From Streptomyces sp. PsTaAH-137 (GTDB lineage: Bacteria; Actinomycetota; Actinomycetes; Streptomycetales; Streptomycetaceae), in contig NZ_QLLY01000004.1 in the NCBI RefSeq assembly GCF_003259365.1, forward strand, positions 124,001 through 188,000: 64,000 nt of DNA, given 5' to 3'. The position numbers and the translations under genes were made by a program. The notes under the pieces were generated by a model, which saw only the letters and a list, made by a program, of their open reading frames with translations, had not been told where the DNA came from and ran no database searches. Below, in pieces: positions 17,200 to 25,505 of this stretch. Every line of letters begins with the position of its first letter. The stretch's first letter is position 1.

Positions 17200-18609
17200 G
17201 TGACAGCGCCCCAGAAGCAGAGCAAGAACGACCGCACCGTCCTCGGCCGGATCTCCCTGCCCGAGCGGAACGCGGTCGCCGAGGCGCTGCGCACCGAGAC
17301 CGTCGGCGGCGTCCTGCTCCTCGCCGCCGCCGTCGCCGCCCTGATCTGGGCGAACGTACCGGCGCTCAGCCACAGCTACGAGTCCCTCAGCGACTTCCAC
17401 TTCGGCCCGTCCGCGCTCGGCCTGCACCTCTCCGTCCAGCACTGGGCGGCCGACGGGCTCCTCGCGGTCTTCTTCTTCGTCGCCGGCATCGAACTCAAGC
17501 GCGAGCTGGTCGCGGGCGATCTGCGCGACCCGAAAGCGGCCGCGCTGCCGGTCGTCGCCGCCCTCTGCGGCATGGCGATGCCCGCGATCGTCTACACGGT
17601 CGTCGCCTCGACCGGCGGCGGCTCCCTGTCCGGCTGGGCCGTGCCCACCGCCACCGACATCGCCTTCGCGCTGGCCGTGCTCGCCGTCATCGGCACCTCG
17701 CTGCCGAGCGCGCTGCGCGCCTTCCTGCTCACCCTCGCCGTCGTCGACGACCTCTTCGCGATCCTGATCATCGCGGTCTTCTTCACGAGCGACATCAACG
17801 TCGCCGCCCTCATCGGCGCCTTCGTCGGCCTCGCGGTCTTCTGGCTGCTCCTGCGCAAGCGGGTGCGTGGCTGGTACGTCTATGTGCCGCTCGCCCTGGT
17901 CATCTGGGGCCTGATGTACAACAGCGGCATCCACGCCACCATCGCCGGTGTCGCCATGGGCCTGATGCTGCGCTGCCACCGCGAGGAGGGCGAGGCGCAC
18001 TCCCCCGGCGAGCACATCGGGCACCTCGTCCGGCCCCTCTCGGCGGGTCTCGCGGTGCCGCTGTTCGCGCTGTTCAGCGCGGGTGTCGCGGTGTCGGGCG
18101 GCGCGCTCGGCGAGGTGTTCACCCGGCCGGAGACGCTCGGTGTGGTGCTGGGTCTCGTCGTCGGCAAGGCCGTCGGCATCTTCGGCGGTACGTGGCTGAC
18201 GGCCCGGTTCACCAAGGCCTCGCTGCCCGATGAACTGGCCTGGGCGGACGTGTTCGCCGTCGCCTCGCTCGCCGGGATCGGCTTCACCGTCTCGCTGCTC
18301 ATCGGCGAACTCGCCTTCACCGACGACCCGCTGCTGACCGACGAGGTCAAGGCGGCCGTCCTGATGGGCTCACTGATCGCGGCCGTGCTCAGCAGCGTGC
18401 TGCTGAAGATGCGGAACGCCAAGTACCGCGCCCTGTGGGAGACCGAGGAGCGCGACGAGGACCAGGACGGCATCCCCGACATCTACGAACAGGACAATCC
18501 GGAGTACCACCTCCGTATGGCCGAGATCTACGAGAAGAAGGCCGCGGAACACCGCAGGCGTGCCGAAGTGGCGGCCGGGGCAGGCGACGAGGACGAGCGT
18601 CCGGCATGA
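17200..18609 (+). CDS. nhaA: Na+/H+ antiporter NhaA
   Basis: 469 aa from GTG 17200 with GGAGGT six bases upstream. It exchanges protons for sodium across the membrane. Hallmarks are FFFVAGIELKREL, the PTATDIAFALAVL helix, and the tandem aspartates in AVVDDLFAILII that bind Na+. The C-terminus adds a hydrophilic, acidic then Lys/Arg/Glu-rich tail (about 60 residues, DEDQDGIPDIYEQDNPE) beyond the E. coli length, possibly coiled-coil. It is followed by the holin-like gene after 55 bp. Confidence 0.95.
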   Translation: MTAPQKQSKNDRTVLGRISLPERNAVAEALRTETVGGVLLLAAAVAALIWANVPALSHSYESLSDFHFGPSALGLHLSVQHWAADGLLAVFFFVAGIELKRELVAGDLRDPKAAALPVVAALCGMAMPAIVYTVVASTGGGSLSGWAVPTATDIAFALAVLAVIGTSLPSALRAFLLTLAVVDDLFAILIIAVFFTSDINVAALIGAFVGLAVFWLLLRKRVRGWYVYVPLALVIWGLMYNSGIHATIAGVAMGLMLRCHREEGEAHSPGEHIGHLVRPLSAGLAVPLFALFSAGVAVSGGALGEVFTRPETLGVVLGLVVGKAVGIFGGTWLTARFTKASLPDELAWADVFAVASLAGIGFTVSLLIGELAFTDDPLLTDEVKAAVLMGSLIAAVLSSVLLKMRNAKYRALWETEERDEDQDGIPDIYEQDNPEYHLRMAEIYEKKAAEHRRRAEVAAGAGDEDERPA

Positions 18610-18664
18610 TCTGACAACGAGTCCGCACATACGGAGCACCGACAGAACAACAGGGAGTAACGCG

Positions 18665-19171
18665 ATGAGCGCACCCGACGGCAGCCCGGTCGGCGCCGAA
18701 CGCAGCATCGGCCAGCTGTTCGCCTCGGCGACCGCCGAAATGTCTGCACTGGTGCACGACGAGATCGCGCTGGCGAAGGCGCAGCTGAAGCGGGACGTCA
18801 CGCGCGGCGGCATCGGCAGCGTCCTGGCCCTGGTGGCCGTGACCGTGCTGATCTTCTCGCTGCCCATGCTGAGCTTCGCCCTCGCCTACGGCATCAACGC
18901 CTGGACCGGCGGCCACAACGGCACGGGCGGCTGGAACCTCGCCTGTTGCTTCCTGCTCTCCTTCGCGGCGAGTGTGGTCCTCTTCCTCGTGCTCGGCCTC
19001 ATCGCCTTCGCTTTCTTCAAGAAGGCCAGGAAGGGCAAGGGCCCGCAGAAGGTGGCCGCGTCCGTCAAGGAGACGGCCGGCGTCCTCCAGCACGCCAAGC
19101 CGCACCCGCGCGAGGTGCCGGGCGACCGTGTCCCCGAGGCCATCGAGGCTGTGGCACGCTCGTCTTCATGA
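18665..19171 (+). CDS. Phage-holin-family (Holin-X type) membrane protein
   Basis: 168 aa from ATG 18665 with a GGGAG site. An amphipathic helix (SIGQLFASATAEMSALVHDEIALAKAQ, about 25 residues) precedes two hydrophobic segments (LALVAVTVLIFSLPML; VVLFLVLGLIAFAFF) and a basic tail. This is the actinobacterial DUF1469/Holin-X layout, a chromosomal family not tied to prophage. The stop overlaps the next ATG (ATGA), so it is translationally coupled to the hydrolase. Confidence 0.75.
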   Translation: MSAPDGSPVGAERSIGQLFASATAEMSALVHDEIALAKAQLKRDVTRGGIGSVLALVAVTVLIFSLPMLSFALAYGINAWTGGHNGTGGWNLACCFLLSFAASVVLFLVLGLIAFAFFKKARKGKGPQKVAASVKETAGVLQHAKPHPREVPGDRVPEAIEAVARSSS

Positions 19172-20124
19172 CGGACCCCGCCACTCCTTCGGCCGCACAG
19201 CCGCCCGCTTCTGTCGTACGCCTGGACGTCCCCGGCGGGAGAGAGGTGCTCCACCGGGACGTCGCCGCCAACGGCGCGCGGTTCCACATCGCCGAAATGG
19301 GTGACGGACCGCTGGTCCTGCTGCTGCACGGCTTCCCGCAGTTCTGGTGGACGTGGCGGCACCAGCTCGGCGCGCTGGCCGACGCGGGGTTCCGGGCCGT
19401 TGCCATGGACCTGCGGGGCGTGGGCGGCAGCGACCGGACGCCGCGCGGCTACGACCCGGCGAACCTGGCGCTCGACATCACCGGAGTCGTGCGCTCGCTG
19501 GGCGAGCCGGACGCGGCGCTCGTGGGGCACGACCTCGGCGGCTATCTGGCGTGGACGGCGGCCGTGATGCGGCCCAAGCTGGTGCGCCGGCTCGTCGTGT
19601 CCTCGATGCCGCACCCGCGCCGCTGGCGCTCGGCGATGCTCGCCGACTACCGCCAGTCGCGCTCGGGCAGTTACGTCTGGGGCTTCCAGCGGCCGTGGCT
19701 GCCGGAGCGTCAGCTCGTCGCCGACGACGGCGCGCTGGTCGGCAAGCTCGTACGGGACTGGTCGGGGCCGCACCAGCCCGACGACGAGACGGTGCTGACC
19801 TATCAGCGGGCGATGCTCATCCCGTCGACGGCGCACTGCTCGATCGAGCCGTACCGGTGGATGGTGCGCTCGCTGGCCCGGCCCGACGGCATTCAGTTCA
19901 ACCGGCGCATGAAGCGGCCGGTGCGGGTCCCCACGCTGCATCTGCACGGCTCGCTCGATCCCGTGATGCGCACCCGGAGTGCGGCCGGATCCGGCGAGTA
20001 CGTCGAAGCGCCGTACCGCTGGCGGCTGTTCGACGGTCTCGGGCACTTCCCGCACGAGGAGGATCCCGAGGCGTTCTCCAAGGAACTCGTGAACTGGCTG
20101 AAGGACCCCGAGCCCGACCGGTAG
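19168..20124 (+). CDS. Alpha/beta hydrolase (epoxide-hydrolase-like)
   Basis: 318 aa. The fold shows LLLHGFPQFWWTWRHQL (oxyanion HGFP), the Asp nucleophile elbow ALVGHDLGGYLAW (GHDLGG, typical of epoxide hydrolases and dehalogenases rather than serine hydrolases), LHLHGSLDPVM, and a final catalytic His in LGHFPHEE. Such enzymes open epoxides or hydrolyse esters; the substrate cannot be read from sequence. Coupled by ATGA to the holin-like gene. Confidence 0.85.
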   Translation: MTDPATPSAAQPPASVVRLDVPGGREVLHRDVAANGARFHIAEMGDGPLVLLLHGFPQFWWTWRHQLGALADAGFRAVAMDLRGVGGSDRTPRGYDPANLALDITGVVRSLGEPDAALVGHDLGGYLAWTAAVMRPKLVRRLVVSSMPHPRRWRSAMLADYRQSRSGSYVWGFQRPWLPERQLVADDGALVGKLVRDWSGPHQPDDETVLTYQRAMLIPSTAHCSIEPYRWMVRSLARPDGIQFNRRMKRPVRVPTLHLHGSLDPVMRTRSAAGSGEYVEAPYRWRLFDGLGHFPHEEDPEAFSKELVNWLKDPEPDR

Positions 20125-20275
20125 GCCGCTGAGTGACCGGGCGTGAGCGGTCGGTGAGTGCCCGGTATACGGGCAGGAACACCTGTCCTACGAACAGCCA
20201 ATTGCCTGCCGCATACGCCAATTTGGGGACCGTGGGGGAGGTTACCGACCATGGGGCACGGGCACACGTCGAGGT

Positions 20276-20461
20276 ATGGGCTGGACGCACGATTACAGTG
20301 ACGCAGCACGCAACCGCCGCCCGGCAATGACGCTGGGCACACCTCAGAGGGGAGCGCCGCAGGACGATCCGGCGCACGATCCCCGGCTGGGCATTCCGCG
20401 TATCCTGCGGCGTCGGGCCCGCTGGATGTCGGCGCGACTGCGGCACACCAGCCGCAGCTGA
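20276..20461 (+). CDS. Small conserved hypothetical protein
   Basis: 61 aa (MGWTHDYSDAARNRRP...). A GAGG sequence lies 4-8 bases before the ATG. The basic, arginine-rich C-terminus has no membrane segment or known motif. I believe similar short proteins occur at this position in other Streptomyces, but that is memory only. Function unknown. Confidence 0.5.
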   Translation: MGWTHDYSDAARNRRPAMTLGTPQRGAPQDDPAHDPRLGIPRILRRRARWMSARLRHTSRS

Positions 20462-20492
20462 ACTCCCCGGACCGGCACCGGAGTCCGGGAAC

Positions 20493-21692
20493 TCAGAGCG
20501 CGCAGGCGTCCGTGTCCACCTGCTGGGACGCCGTGCGGCCCCGGGTGATGTCGGTGGCGATCTCGTCGGCGGTCAGGGCGTAACCCGTCTCGTCGTTGTC
20601 GAGGGACTTCGCGAAGACCACGCCGTAGACCTTGCCGTCGGGGGTCAGCAGCGGGCCGCCCGAGTTGCCCTGACGCACCGTCGCGTACAGCGAGTACACG
20701 TCGCGCTCGACCGTGCCCCGGTGGTAGATGTCCGGGCCGCTGGCGTCGATCCGGCCGCGCACGCGCGCGGGGCGCACGTCGTACGCGCCGTTCTCCGGAA
20801 AGCCCGCGACGATCGCGCCGCCGCCGCGCTGTGCGTCGGTCCGCGCGAAGCTCAGCACGGGCGCCTTCAGGGACGGCACGTCCAGGACGGCGATGTCGCG
20901 CTTCCAGTCGTAGAGGACGACCTTCGCGTCGTACTTCACGCCCTCACCGCCTATCTGGACGGTGGGCTCGTCGACGCCGCCCACCACGTGCGCGTTCGTC
21001 ATGACGCGGCGGGAGCCGAAGACGAAGCCGGTGCCCTCCACGACCTTGCCGCAACTGGGCGCCTGGCCCACGACCTTGACGATCGAGCGCTGGGCGCGCG
21101 CGGCGACCGGGCTCTTCGCGAGAGCCGGGTCGGGCGGGCGGACCTCGGTGATCGGCTCGCTCGCGAACGGGCTGAAGACCTGGGGGAATCCGTTCTGCGC
21201 GAGGGTGGTGGTGAAGTTCGCGAACCAGGAGTCGGCCTGCGCGGGCAGCGCGCGGGAGACGCCGAGCAGCACCTTGGAGCCGCGCACCTCCTTGCCGAGC
21301 GTGGGCATCGTCGTCCCGGCGAGCAGGGAACCCACCAGCCACGCCACCAGCAGCATCGCCGCCACATTGACCAGGACGCCGCCCGTCGCGTCCAGCGCGC
21401 GCGCCGGTGACCAGGTGATGTATCTGCGCAGCTTGTTGCCCAAGTGGGTGGTGAAGGCCTGGCCGACCGAGGCGCAGACGATGACGACGACCACGGCGAC
21501 GACCGTGGCGGTGGTCGAGACGGCCGCGTCGTCGGTGATCGCGCCCCACAGCGGGGGCAGCGCGTAGACCGCGACGAGACCGCCGCCCAGGAAGCCGATC
21601 ACCGACAGGATGCCGACGACGAAGCCCTGGCGGTAGCCGACGACCGCGAACCACACGGCTGCGGCGAGCAGGAGGATGTCCAGCACGTTCAC
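20493..21692 (-). CDS. MarP-type membrane serine protease (CvpA-like N-terminus)
   Basis: 399 aa from GTG 21692. Four hydrophobic segments in the first about 145 residues form a CvpA-like membrane domain. A chymotrypsin-fold protease follows, with His in NAHVV (about 235), Asp in KRDIAVLD (about 265) and Ser in RQGNSGGPL (about 343). This architecture matches MarP (Rv3671c) of M. tuberculosis, an extracytoplasmic protease needed for acid and oxidative stress resistance. Cysteines in PSCGK and DACAL may form the regulatory disulphide known in MarP. It precedes the NUDIX/nth genes as in mycobacteria. Confidence 0.9.
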   Translation of the reverse strand: MNVLDILLLAAAVWFAVVGYRQGFVVGILSVIGFLGGGLVAVYALPPLWGAITDDAAVSTTATVVAVVVVIVCASVGQAFTTHLGNKLRRYITWSPARALDATGGVLVNVAAMLLVAWLVGSLLAGTTMPTLGKEVRGSKVLLGVSRALPAQADSWFANFTTTLAQNGFPQVFSPFASEPITEVRPPDPALAKSPVAARAQRSIVKVVGQAPSCGKVVEGTGFVFGSRRVMTNAHVVGGVDEPTVQIGGEGVKYDAKVVLYDWKRDIAVLDVPSLKAPVLSFARTDAQRGGGAIVAGFPENGAYDVRPARVRGRIDASGPDIYHRGTVERDVYSLYATVRQGNSGGPLLTPDGKVYGVVFAKSLDNDETGYALTADEIATDITRGRTASQQVDTDACAL

Positions 21693-21783
21693 CGTCTACA
21701 GCCCCGCCCTCGTCACGCCCCGCCTCGTCACGCCTCGCCTCACATCGCAGTCACCGGCATTGCACAGTACGGCGACCACCCTG

Positions 21784-22518
21784 TCATGAGCGCCAGTCGA
21801 GTGACACCGTGTTCTCCCGGTCCCACGGGCGCTCCCAGCCCGCGAAGTGCAGCAATCGGTCGATCACGCCCGCCGTGAACCCCCACACCAGCGCCGACTC
21901 CACGAGGAAGGCCGGACCGCGGTGGCCGCTCGGGTGGACCGTCGTCGCCCGGTTGGCCGGGTCGGTGAGGTCGGCCACCGGGACCGTGAAGACCCGGGCC
22001 GTCTCCGCCGGATCGACCGCCGCGACAGGAGTGGGTGTCCGCCACCATCCCAGTACGGGCGTGACGACGAATCCGCTCACCGGGATGTAGAGCTTGGGCA
22101 GGACGCCGAAGAGCTGCACGCCGTGCGGATCGAGGCCGGTCTCCTCCCATGCCTCGCGCAGGGCGGCCCGCAGCGGGCCCTGGGTGCGCGGGTCGCCGTC
22201 CTCCGGGTCGAGTGCGCCGCCGGGGAACGAGGGCTGGCCCGCATGCGATCTGAGCGACCCCGAGCGCTCCATGAGCAGCAGCTCGGGCCCGCGGGCGCCC
22301 TCGCCGAACAGGATCAGCACCGCGGACTGCCGGCCCGCGCCGTCCTTGGGCGGCAGGAACCGGCTGAGCTGCTCACCGCGGAGCGTGGCCGCGGCGTCGG
22401 CGACCGGGTCGAGCCAGGCGGGGAGGCCGTCCGTGCGCACGGTGACGTCCGGACCGTCACCCTCGCCCGGGGCACCACTCGCCCCGCCGATTCCACCGAT
22501 CTCGCTCACGTGCTTCAT
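21784..22518 (-). CDS. CoA pyrophosphatase-type NUDIX hydrolase
   Basis: 244 aa. The NUDIX box (LREAWEETGL) is preceded by LLLMERSGSLRSHAGQPSFPGG, whose RSxxLRxHxGQ part is the UPF0035 signature of CoA diphosphatases such as NudL and PCD1. It probably hydrolyses CoA or its derivatives to phosphopantetheine and 3',5'-ADP. The start at 22518 avoids a long upstream frame overlapping nth. It lies 71 bp downstream of nth, in the same direction. Confidence 0.87.
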   Translation of the reverse strand: MKHVSEIGGIGGASGAPGEGDGPDVTVRTDGLPAWLDPVADAAATLRGEQLSRFLPPKDGAGRQSAVLILFGEGARGPELLLMERSGSLRSHAGQPSFPGGALDPEDGDPRTQGPLRAALREAWEETGLDPHGVQLFGVLPKLYIPVSGFVVTPVLGWWRTPTPVAAVDPAETARVFTVPVADLTDPANRATTVHPSGHRGPAFLVESALVWGFTAGVIDRLLHFAGWERPWDRENTVSLDWRS

Positions 22519-22589
22519 CGCCACCCCCGTACCTGTCGTGATGGACCCAACGCCCGACCGCCCCCTCTTCGTTCCGCCTTCGCCGTCCG

Positions 22590-23513
22590 TCACCCGGACG
22601 TGGCACCGCCCAGCGGCGGGGCCGCGATGCCGCCCGCGTCCAGATACCCCTGCGGCGGGTTCAGCCGCTGGCCCGGGAAGCCGCCCTTCTCGTACTTGAG
22701 CAGCTTCTTCGCCTTCTCCGGGTCCGTCTCGCCCTCGCCGTACGCCGGGCAGAGCGGGGCGATCGGGCAGACTCCGCAGGCCGGTTTGCGCGCGTGGCAC
22801 ATCCGGCGGCCGTGGAAGATCACGTTGTGGCTGAGCTGGGTCCAGTCGCTCTTCGGGAACAGCTCGCCGACGGCCTTCTCGACCTTGTCCGGGTCGGTCT
22901 CCTCGGTCCACTTCCAGCGGCGCACGAGCCGGCCGAAGTGGGTGTCGACCGTGATGCCGGGCCTGCCGAACGCGTTCCCCAGCACCACGAACGCCGTCTT
23001 GCGGCCCACTCCGGGCAGCTTGACCAGGTCTTCGAGGCGGCCGGGGACCTCACCGCCGAACTCCTCCGACAGCGCCTTGGCGAGGCCCATGATCGACCTG
23101 GTCTTCGCGCGGAAGAACCCGGTCGGCCGGATCAGCTCCTCGACCTCCTCCGGCACGGCCGCCGCGAGGTCCTCCGGGGTCGGGTACTTCGCGAAGAGCC
23201 CCGGGGTCGTCTGATTGACCCTCAGGTCGTTCGTCTGGGCCGACATCACCGTGGCGACGAGGAGCTGGAAGGGATTCTCGAAGTCCAGCTCGGGGTGGGC
23301 GTACGGGTACGTCTCCGCGAGCTCGCGGTTGATCCTGCGGGCGCGGCGGACCAGAGCGGTACGGGACTCGGGCTTGGCGACAGCCTTCTTGGACGCGACG
23401 GCCTTCTTGGGCGCTGCTGCCTTCTTGGACGCGGCCTTCTCGGTGGCCGCCTTCGTGGGCGCCGTCTTCTTCGGCGGCGCCTTCTCGGTGGCCGCCTTCT
23501 TCTTCGCGGGCAT
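22590..23513 (-). CDS. nth: Endonuclease III with Lys/Ala-rich N-terminal tail
   Basis: 307 aa base-excision repair DNA glycosylase/AP lyase for oxidised pyrimidines. The helix-hairpin-helix LPGVGRKTA carries the catalytic Lys (about 172), and TVDTHFGRL carries Asp (about 190). The [4Fe-4S] cluster motif is C239-x6-C246-x2-C249-x5-C255. Compared with the 211-aa E. coli enzyme, it has about 50 extra N-terminal residues of KKA/AKK repeats, like histone H1 tails and other actinobacterial DNA-binding proteins, plus a C-terminal extension. Confidence 0.95.
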   Translation of the reverse strand: MPAKKKAATEKAPPKKTAPTKAATEKAASKKAAAPKKAVASKKAVAKPESRTALVRRARRINRELAETYPYAHPELDFENPFQLLVATVMSAQTNDLRVNQTTPGLFAKYPTPEDLAAAVPEEVEELIRPTGFFRAKTRSIMGLAKALSEEFGGEVPGRLEDLVKLPGVGRKTAFVVLGNAFGRPGITVDTHFGRLVRRWKWTEETDPDKVEKAVGELFPKSDWTQLSHNVIFHGRRMCHARKPACGVCPIAPLCPAYGEGETDPEKAKKLLKYEKGGFPGQRLNPPQGYLDAGGIAAPPLGGATSG

Positions 23514-23876
23514 CTACTGGGCAGCCTTCCCCTGTACGGAACCGGGCTCTGCGGCGACCGGAACGGCGCAGGCCACGGCCTCCGTACGGGCATGTTCGCC
23601 CACAGCGGAAACAGGGGCGGCCGATCTCGCCACGGCCCCCGCCGCCTGCGCTCTCACCGGCTTTTTGGACACCCGGCCAGCCTAGAGCCAGCTACTGACA
23701 TCCGCCCCGGAGCCACTGGATCGGCCCCCGTTTGGCCCCCTCCCCCTCGGGTTGTGACGCAGGTGCGGCAGACTTGTAGCTGAGTGACTGATCACACTGT
23801 TTGGACCGTCCGGCAAAATGGGCAGTCGGGAAAGGCTTCCCGACCCCACAGTGCAGGCGACATAGGAGAGAAACTC
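23514..23876. other. 363-bp divergent intergenic region, nth / crp
   Basis: No gene is supported. It contains promoters for nth (left) and crp (right), a CRP-like palindrome at 23784-23795, and an AGGAGAG ribosome site directly before the crp GTG. The part next to nth is GC-rich and unremarkable. Confidence 0.55.
23784..23795. promoter_or_regulatory. Candidate Crp binding site (autoregulation)
   Basis: GTGACTGATCAC is a perfect palindrome of the form GTG-N6-CAC, 82 bp upstream of the crp start. It resembles the TGTGA/TCACA half-sites bound by CRP proteins, with shorter spacing than the E. coli consensus. Positive identification needs binding data. Confidence 0.4.
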
Positions 23877-24551
23877 GTGGACGACGTTCTGCGGCGCGCC
23901 CCGCTCTTCGCGGCGCTCGATGACGAGCAGGCCGCGGAGCTCCGCGCCTCCATGAGTGAGGTGACCCTCGCGCGCGGTGACGCCCTGTTCCACGAGGGCG
24001 ACCCCGGCGACCGGCTGTACGTGGTCACCGAGGGCAAGGTGAAGCTCCACCGCACCTCCCCGGACGGCCGGGAGAACATGCTGGCCGTGCTCGGCCCCGG
24101 TGAGCTGATCGGCGAGCTGTCGCTGTTCGACCCCGGGCCGCGCACCGCGACCGCCAGCGCGCTGACCGAGGTGAAGCTGCTCGGCCTCGGCCACGGCGAC
24201 CTCCAGCCCTGGCTCAACGCACGCCCGGAGGTGGCCGCCGCCCTGCTGCGCGCCGTCGCCCGGCGCCTGCGCAAGACGAACGACCAGATGTCCGACCTGG
24301 TCTTCTCCGACGTGCCCGGCCGTGTCGCCCGCGCGCTCCTCGACCTGTCGCGCCGCTTCGGCGTGCAGTCCGAGGAGGGCATCCACGTGGTGCACGACCT
24401 CACGCAGGAAGAGCTGGCCCAGCTGGTCGGCGCCTCCCGCGAGACGGTGAACAAGGCGCTGGCGGACTTCGCGGGCCGCGGCTGGCTGCGCCTGGAGGCG
24501 CGCGCCGTGATCCTGCTGGACGTGGAGCGCCTCGCGAAGCGTTCCCGCTGA
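23877..24551 (+). CDS. crp: Crp/Fnr-family global regulator
   Basis: 224 aa from GTG 23877 with AGGAGAG 7 bases upstream, matching the length of S. coelicolor Crp (SCO3571, from memory). The cNMP-binding domain shows LFHEGDPGDRLYVVTEGKVKL and GELIGELSLFDPGPRTATA, which includes the cAMP phosphate-binding RTA. The C-terminal winged helix contains LTQEELAQLVGASRETVNKAL. In Streptomyces Crp controls germination, development and antibiotic synthesis. It is monocistronic, followed by a strong terminator. Confidence 0.95.
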   Translation: MDDVLRRAPLFAALDDEQAAELRASMSEVTLARGDALFHEGDPGDRLYVVTEGKVKLHRTSPDGRENMLAVLGPGELIGELSLFDPGPRTATASALTEVKLLGLGHGDLQPWLNARPEVAAALLRAVARRLRKTNDQMSDLVFSDVPGRVARALLDLSRRFGVQSEEGIHVVHDLTQEELAQLVGASRETVNKALADFAGRGWLRLEARAVILLDVERLAKRSR

Positions 24552-24563
24552 CTCCGGCTCCGC

Positions 24564-24602
24564 CCGACGGGTCCCGCCACACCTCGTGGCGGGACCCGTC
24601 GG
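24564..24602 (+). terminator. Intrinsic terminator after crp
   Basis: A perfect 17-bp stem (24564-24580 with 24586-24602) with a 5-nt loop, starting 12 bp after the crp stop. Confidence 0.88.
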
Positions 24603-24657
24603 CGTAGAACCGCGGAAATACCGTGCTCCGGGCGCCTGTTCCCTGCACAGTTGCCCC

Positions 24658-25461
24658 ATGGCCGATCCGAACCGTGGGCTCGACGCCCAGGGATACATCG
24701 CGCGCGAAGGCTCCCTGGGCCGCGTCCAGGAACCCTTCCGCCCCGTCGTGGCCGCCGCCCGCGACCGGCTGCTCGACGTCTTCGGCGCACGTCTGACGAG
24801 CGCCTACCTGTACGGGTCCGTGCCCCGCGGCACCGCGCGGCCGGGCCGCTCCGACCTCGACCTGCTGCTCGTGCTGCGCGCCGGACCCACCGAGGCCGAC
24901 CGCGCCGACGCGCGCAGTCTCGACGCCGCGCTGGACAAGGAGTTCCCGCAGGTCGACGGGGTGAGCACGCTCGTCTACGGGCGGGCGCGGCTGCTGAGCG
25001 CGGCCGAGACGTACGACATGGGGTGGTTCGTGGCCTGTCTGTGCACGCCCCTGCTCGGGGAGGACCTGGCCGAGGACCTCCCGCGCTACCGCCCCACCTC
25101 GCGGCTGGCCCGCGAGACCAACGGGGACCTGGCCGCCCGCCTGCCCCGCTGGCGCGAGCGGATCGCGCGGGCCGCCGCCGAGGACGAGCGGCGCGCGCTG
25201 GACCGGATCATCGCCCGCGGCCTCGTCCGCACCGCGTTCACGCTCGTCATGCCCCGCTGGAACGGCTGGACCGGCGAGCTGGACCGGATGGCCGAGGTGT
25301 TCGCGGAGTACTACCCGCAATGGGCGCCGCAGGTCCGGGCCGCGGCGGCGGCCGGGTACGCGCCCACCGGGGATCCCGGCGCGCTGCGCTCGTACACCGA
25401 GGAGCTCGGGCCCTGGCTCGCGGACGAGTACGCGCGCGTGCACGGCACGAAGGACACCTGA
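24658..25461 (+). CDS. MNT-type nucleotidyltransferase domain protein
   Basis: 267 aa from ATG 24658. YLYGSVPRGTARPGRSDLDLL is the GS-x10-DxD minimal nucleotidyltransferase core, and the following all-helical region resembles aminoglycoside-adenylyltransferase and KNTase-like proteins. The acceptor (small molecule, protein or RNA) cannot be told from sequence. No HEPN partner gene is adjacent, which argues against a toxin-antitoxin role. The sigma factor starts 44 bp downstream, so the two may be cotranscribed. Confidence 0.7.
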   Translation: MADPNRGLDAQGYIAREGSLGRVQEPFRPVVAAARDRLLDVFGARLTSAYLYGSVPRGTARPGRSDLDLLLVLRAGPTEADRADARSLDAALDKEFPQVDGVSTLVYGRARLLSAAETYDMGWFVACLCTPLLGEDLAEDLPRYRPTSRLARETNGDLAARLPRWRERIARAAAEDERRALDRIIARGLVRTAFTLVMPRWNGWTGELDRMAEVFAEYYPQWAPQVRAAAAAGYAPTGDPGALRSYTEELGPWLADEYARVHGTKDT

Positions 25462-25505
25462 GCGCACCGACACCGCTCAGGGCACACAGGGGAGGGAACC
25501 GCACC

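Noticed and set aside
18665..19171. Holin-like gene as a prophage remnant
   Set aside because: The Holin-X family is chromosomal in actinobacteria, and no endolysin, integrase or structural phage genes are nearby.
23215..23685. Plus-strand frame opposite nth and its upstream region
   Set aside because: Most of it is the reverse complement of the Lys/Ala-rich tail of endonuclease III. No motif and no ribosome site.
24658..25461. MNT nucleotidyltransferase as part of a HEPN/MNT toxin-antitoxin system
   Set aside because: No HEPN gene adjoins it. The protein is longer than MNT antitoxins and resembles drug- or metabolite-modifying nucleotidyltransferases.
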